From JACDHG01 sp963811585 (GTDB lineage: Bacteria; Actinomycetota; Actinomycetes; Propionibacteriales; Nocardioidaceae): DNA of 64,000 bases. Below are positions 61,653 to 64,000 of this stretch, one piece after another. Made by a program: the position numbers and the translations under genes. The stretch is taken from NCBI GenBank assembly GCA_963811585.1, contig CAWERR010000006.1, forward strand, positions 744,001 through 808,000, written 5' to 3'. Position 1 is the first letter of the stretch. Each line of letters begins with the position of its first letter. The notes beneath the pieces were generated by a model, which was given only the letters and a program-made list of their open reading frames with translations, ran no database searches and had not been told where the DNA came from.

Positions 61653-64000
61653 TCAAGTGCCTTCCGACCCGGCTGCCACGGACTGGACGTCGGGGGCGGC
61701 CGACAGCCCAGCGGCAACGGCCTCCTCGATGCTCATCGGTGCCCCCGCGGCATACTCGCGCTCCCACGCTGACTCGCCTAGCGCGGTTCGTACCGGGGCG
61801 ATGCAGCGGTCGAGGTGCTCCTCGTCGGCCGGCGCCCGGGGGGCATCCCACCGCCTCCGCAGCGAGTCGCAGGCCCCCATCAGGTAGGCCACCCGCTGTT
61901 CCTGGCCCATCTCGGCCAGCACCGTGGCGAGGCCCTCGATGATGTCGATCGAGAGCTCAGGATCCCCCACAGCGATGATGTCGTCGGCCACCTCGATGAG
62001 ATGTTGGTAGGCCGGCTCAGGCCCTTCAGCGCTCAGGAGGGCCCGCACGAGATTGCATTGGCTGATGGCTACTCCCCAGGAGTCGCCGAGTGCCTGATCC
62101 GCCGCGACTGCCTCCCGGGCCGCGACAAGCGCCTCGTCGTAGGCACCCATGTCCATCCGGAGGAGAACGACGTTGGACAGGGCCGTTGCCTCGCGTTGCT
62201 TGCTCCCGATCTGCCGGGCCAGCTCGAGGCTGCGTTCGATCCAGGCATGCCCAGCGGCGTTGTCGCCCGCCTCACGCTTCGCGACGCCGATGCTGTTCGC
62301 CTCTCTCGCCTCGCGATCGACGTTGCCAAGCCGTTGCGCCATCGCCAGCGCCTGCTCTAGCGCGCGCGTGCCGGGCACGAGGTCGTTCTGCTGAACGGCC
62401 AGGATTCCCAGCCCATGCAGCGCGTCGATGATGGTCACGCTGTCGGGGACGTCGTCGTTGTCGAGGAGTTCCTGGGCGCGGGAGAACCAGCCCCGACCCT
62501 CTGCGACGTAGCCGAATCGGTACCAGTACGTCGTCATCGGCGAGAGCATCGCGTAGCCGCACTCGCGCCGTTCCGCCTCGGCCTCGGTGGCCGGACGCAG
62601 GCACCAGTCCAGTGCGGCACGGATGTCCTCGTGGATCTCGTCCATCCGGTCAAGGGCAGCCATCCGGGTAGGCCCTTGCAACAACGGGGAGATCTCTTGC
62701 GCCATCTCCTGGCACCAACGTGCGTGGCGCATCCGGATCTCGTCGCACTCGTCGGACTCCTTCAACCGTTCGCGCGCGAACTGCCGGATCGTCTCGAGAA
62801 GGTTGATCATCGGCTCGCCGTCAGCCGCTTCCACGATCTGCACCAGACTCACGTCGACGAGGTGCGCCACCGCATCCAGTGGATCCAGATCTCCGGAGGC
62901 AGCGACAGCCTCGATCGCTGGCATGTCGACGTTGCCGACGAAGGTGCCAAGTCGCCGAAAGACGCGCTGGTCCTCCGGTTCGAGCAGGTCGTAGCTCCAC
63001 GCGATGGTCGCGCCGAGCGTGCGTTGCCGTTCGGCGCGGTCCGAGGCGGTGACTCCGTCGCCGAGCCGATCGTCGATCCGACTGAGGAGCGCCCGCGGAC
63101 CGAGGAGACGGCATCGCGCCGCGGCAAGCTCGATCGCCAGTGGAAGCCCGTCAAGACGCCTGCACAGCTCCGCAACGTCGGCTGCGTTTTCGTCCGTGAC
63201 GCTGAAACTTGGGCGCACCATCTGCGCCCTGCGCGCGAACAGGCTGACAGCGCCCGCTTCCTCCGCCGTCGACCGGCTGACCGTTCCCTTGACGGGCACG
63301 TCGAGGGGCGCGACGGGATACTCCTGCTCGTTGACCAAGTGCAGCGGCCGTCGCGACGTAGCCAGGACCCGCACCTGAGGTGCTTCGTTCAGCAGCCGGC
63401 TGACGACCACGTCCGCGTCAGCCACCTGCTCCAGATTGTCGAGGATCAGCAACGAGCTCCGGCCGCGAAGGAACTGGAGCGTCTTGACGTCTGGGGGTTG
63501 CTCGACGTCACCAGGCGCGCCCACCGCTTCGGCGATGCCAGCCCACATAACTGTCGCCCTGCCCGCCGTGTGCAACGGGGCGAAGAAGACGTCACCTGGG
63601 AAATGGTCCTGGAGGTTGCTCGCCGCGGCGACCGCAAGCCTGGTCTTACCCGTGCCACCAGGGCCGGTCAGGGTCACGAGCCGGGCGCCGTCACGCTCGA
63701 GCAGCTCGGACACCGCACCGAGGTCCGCGGATCGACCGATCAGCTCCGTGTTGTACGTCGGCAGGTTGGCGCGCGTACCCAAGCTGCGCAGCGGTGGGAA
63801 CTCGGCCGGCAGGCCTGGCGCCACCACGTCGTACAGGTGCTCGGGATCTGCAATGTCCTTGAGCCGATGCCAGCCCAGGTCGCGGGCGACGACCCCGCCG
63901 CTAAGCCCGCCCACGAGTGCGTGAGTGGCGGCGGACATCACCGTCTGGCCGCCATGTGCGGTAGCGGCGATGCGGGCGGCGCGGTGCACGTCGATGCCGA
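61653..64000 (-). CDS. Class III nucleotidyl cyclase domain + STAND ATPase + TPR protein (paralog 3), 5' end beyond window
   Basis: 782 residues remain; the frame is open at the right edge, where it reads GIDVHRAARIAATAHGGQ, the end of the cyclase domain, so the metal Asp motifs lie outside the window. Again His replaces the usual Asn in VHRAAR. ATPase: GPGGTGKTRLAVAAASN, SLLILDNLEQV, CRRLDGLPLAIELAAAR. C-terminal helical repeats about 480-720 (ALAMAQRLGNVDREAREANSIGVAKREAG). No HTH at the C-terminus. Its position, 98 nt upstream of the small basic protein, gives no further clue. Confidence 0.88.
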   Translation of the reverse strand, partial: GIDVHRAARIAATAHGGQTVMSAATHALVGGLSGGVVARDLGWHRLKDIADPEHLYDVVAPGLPAEFPPLRSLGTRANLPTYNTELIGRSADLGAVSELLERDGARLVTLTGPGGTGKTRLAVAAASNLQDHFPGDVFFAPLHTAGRATVMWAGIAEAVGAPGDVEQPPDVKTLQFLRGRSSLLILDNLEQVADADVVVSRLLNEAPQVRVLATSRRPLHLVNEQEYPVAPLDVPVKGTVSRSTAEEAGAVSLFARRAQMVRPSFSVTDENAADVAELCRRLDGLPLAIELAAARCRLLGPRALLSRIDDRLGDGVTASDRAERQRTLGATIAWSYDLLEPEDQRVFRRLGTFVGNVDMPAIEAVAASGDLDPLDAVAHLVDVSLVQIVEAADGEPMINLLETIRQFARERLKESDECDEIRMRHARWCQEMAQEISPLLQGPTRMAALDRMDEIHEDIRAALDWCLRPATEAEAERRECGYAMLSPMTTYWYRFGYVAEGRGWFSRAQELLDNDDVPDSVTIIDALHGLGILAVQQNDLVPGTRALEQALAMAQRLGNVDREAREANSIGVAKREAGDNAAGHAWIERSLELARQIGSKQREATALSNVVLLRMDMGAYDEALVAAREAVAADQALGDSWGVAISQCNLVRALLSAEGPEPAYQHLIEVADDIIAVGDPELSIDIIEGLATVLAEMGQEQRVAYLMGACDSLRRRWDAPRAPADEEHLDRCIAPVRTALGESAWEREYAAGAPMSIEEAVAAGLSAAPDVQSVAAGSEGT

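Overview
The window is high-GC actinobacterial DNA. Three things point to the Propionibacteriales/Nocardioidaceae or a close relative: a PucR regulator ahead of a fabD-fabH-acpP-fabF-accD operon followed by DUF3145, an RNase HI/histidine-phosphatase fusion beside a zinc-ribbon protein and a Nif3 protein, and a class A RNase P RNA. The family placement is inference. Genes are densely packed, starts are often GTG or TTG, and many intergenic gaps carry palindromic or tandem repeats.

Layout. 0-7.4 kb: partial methyltransferase, topoisomerase IB, a secreted protein, a small P-loop kinase, 22-nt repeats, the first of three cyclase-ATPase-TPR signalling proteins, and a cupin protein. 7.4-18.5 kb: RNase P RNA, an ECF (SigE-type) sigma factor with an overlapping membrane partner, an RNB exoribonuclease, type 2 TrpB, an MFS exporter, the RNase HI-phosphatase / zinc-ribbon / Nif3 cluster and a HisN-like phosphatase. 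18.5-30.3 kb: small membrane protein, GH4 glycosidase with a BadF-type sugar kinase, FAD oxidase, a copper set (membrane protein, YcnI, CopC-CopD fusion), a NERD-like protein, a dienelactone-hydrolase-like protein, the second cyclase-ATPase and tRNA-Val. 30.4-46.5 kb: AhpE peroxiredoxin and DUF3052, an inserted NarL-type two-component system, aceE, a broken PHP gene, then the fatty-acid regulator and FAS-II operon and DUF3145. 46.6-51.9 kb: a MoxR-DUF58-VWA operon, a membrane protein and a STAND-like ATPase, all recognisable but cut by many frameshifts. 51.9-64 kb: an NAD(P)-binding protein, tRNA-Met, secreted proteins including DUF1996, a flavoprotein, an MBL hydrolase, a molybdenum sulfite-oxidase-family enzyme, a second FAD oxidase, an Arg/Asp-rich coiled-coil protein, a tiny basic protein and the third cyclase-ATPase, running off the end.

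How it fits together. AceE supplies acetyl-CoA. The carboxyltransferase AccD makes malonyl-CoA, and FabD, FabH, AcpP and FabF extend the chain. The PucR protein just upstream is the probable sensor-regulator, with a perfect 19-bp palindrome ahead of fabD as the candidate operator. Part of the window (38.1-39.1, 39.39, 40.88 and 46.6-51.9 kb) contains clustered frameshifts. Because one hits fabD, which should be essential, sequence error is at least as likely as gene decay there.

The most unusual signals are a 22-nt tandem-repeat family at two distant loci, a FabD with a lipoyl/biotinyl-like tail lacking the acceptor lysine, three cyclase-ATPase paralogs that all carry His where Asn is expected, and an AT-rich palindrome in front of the broken ATPase.
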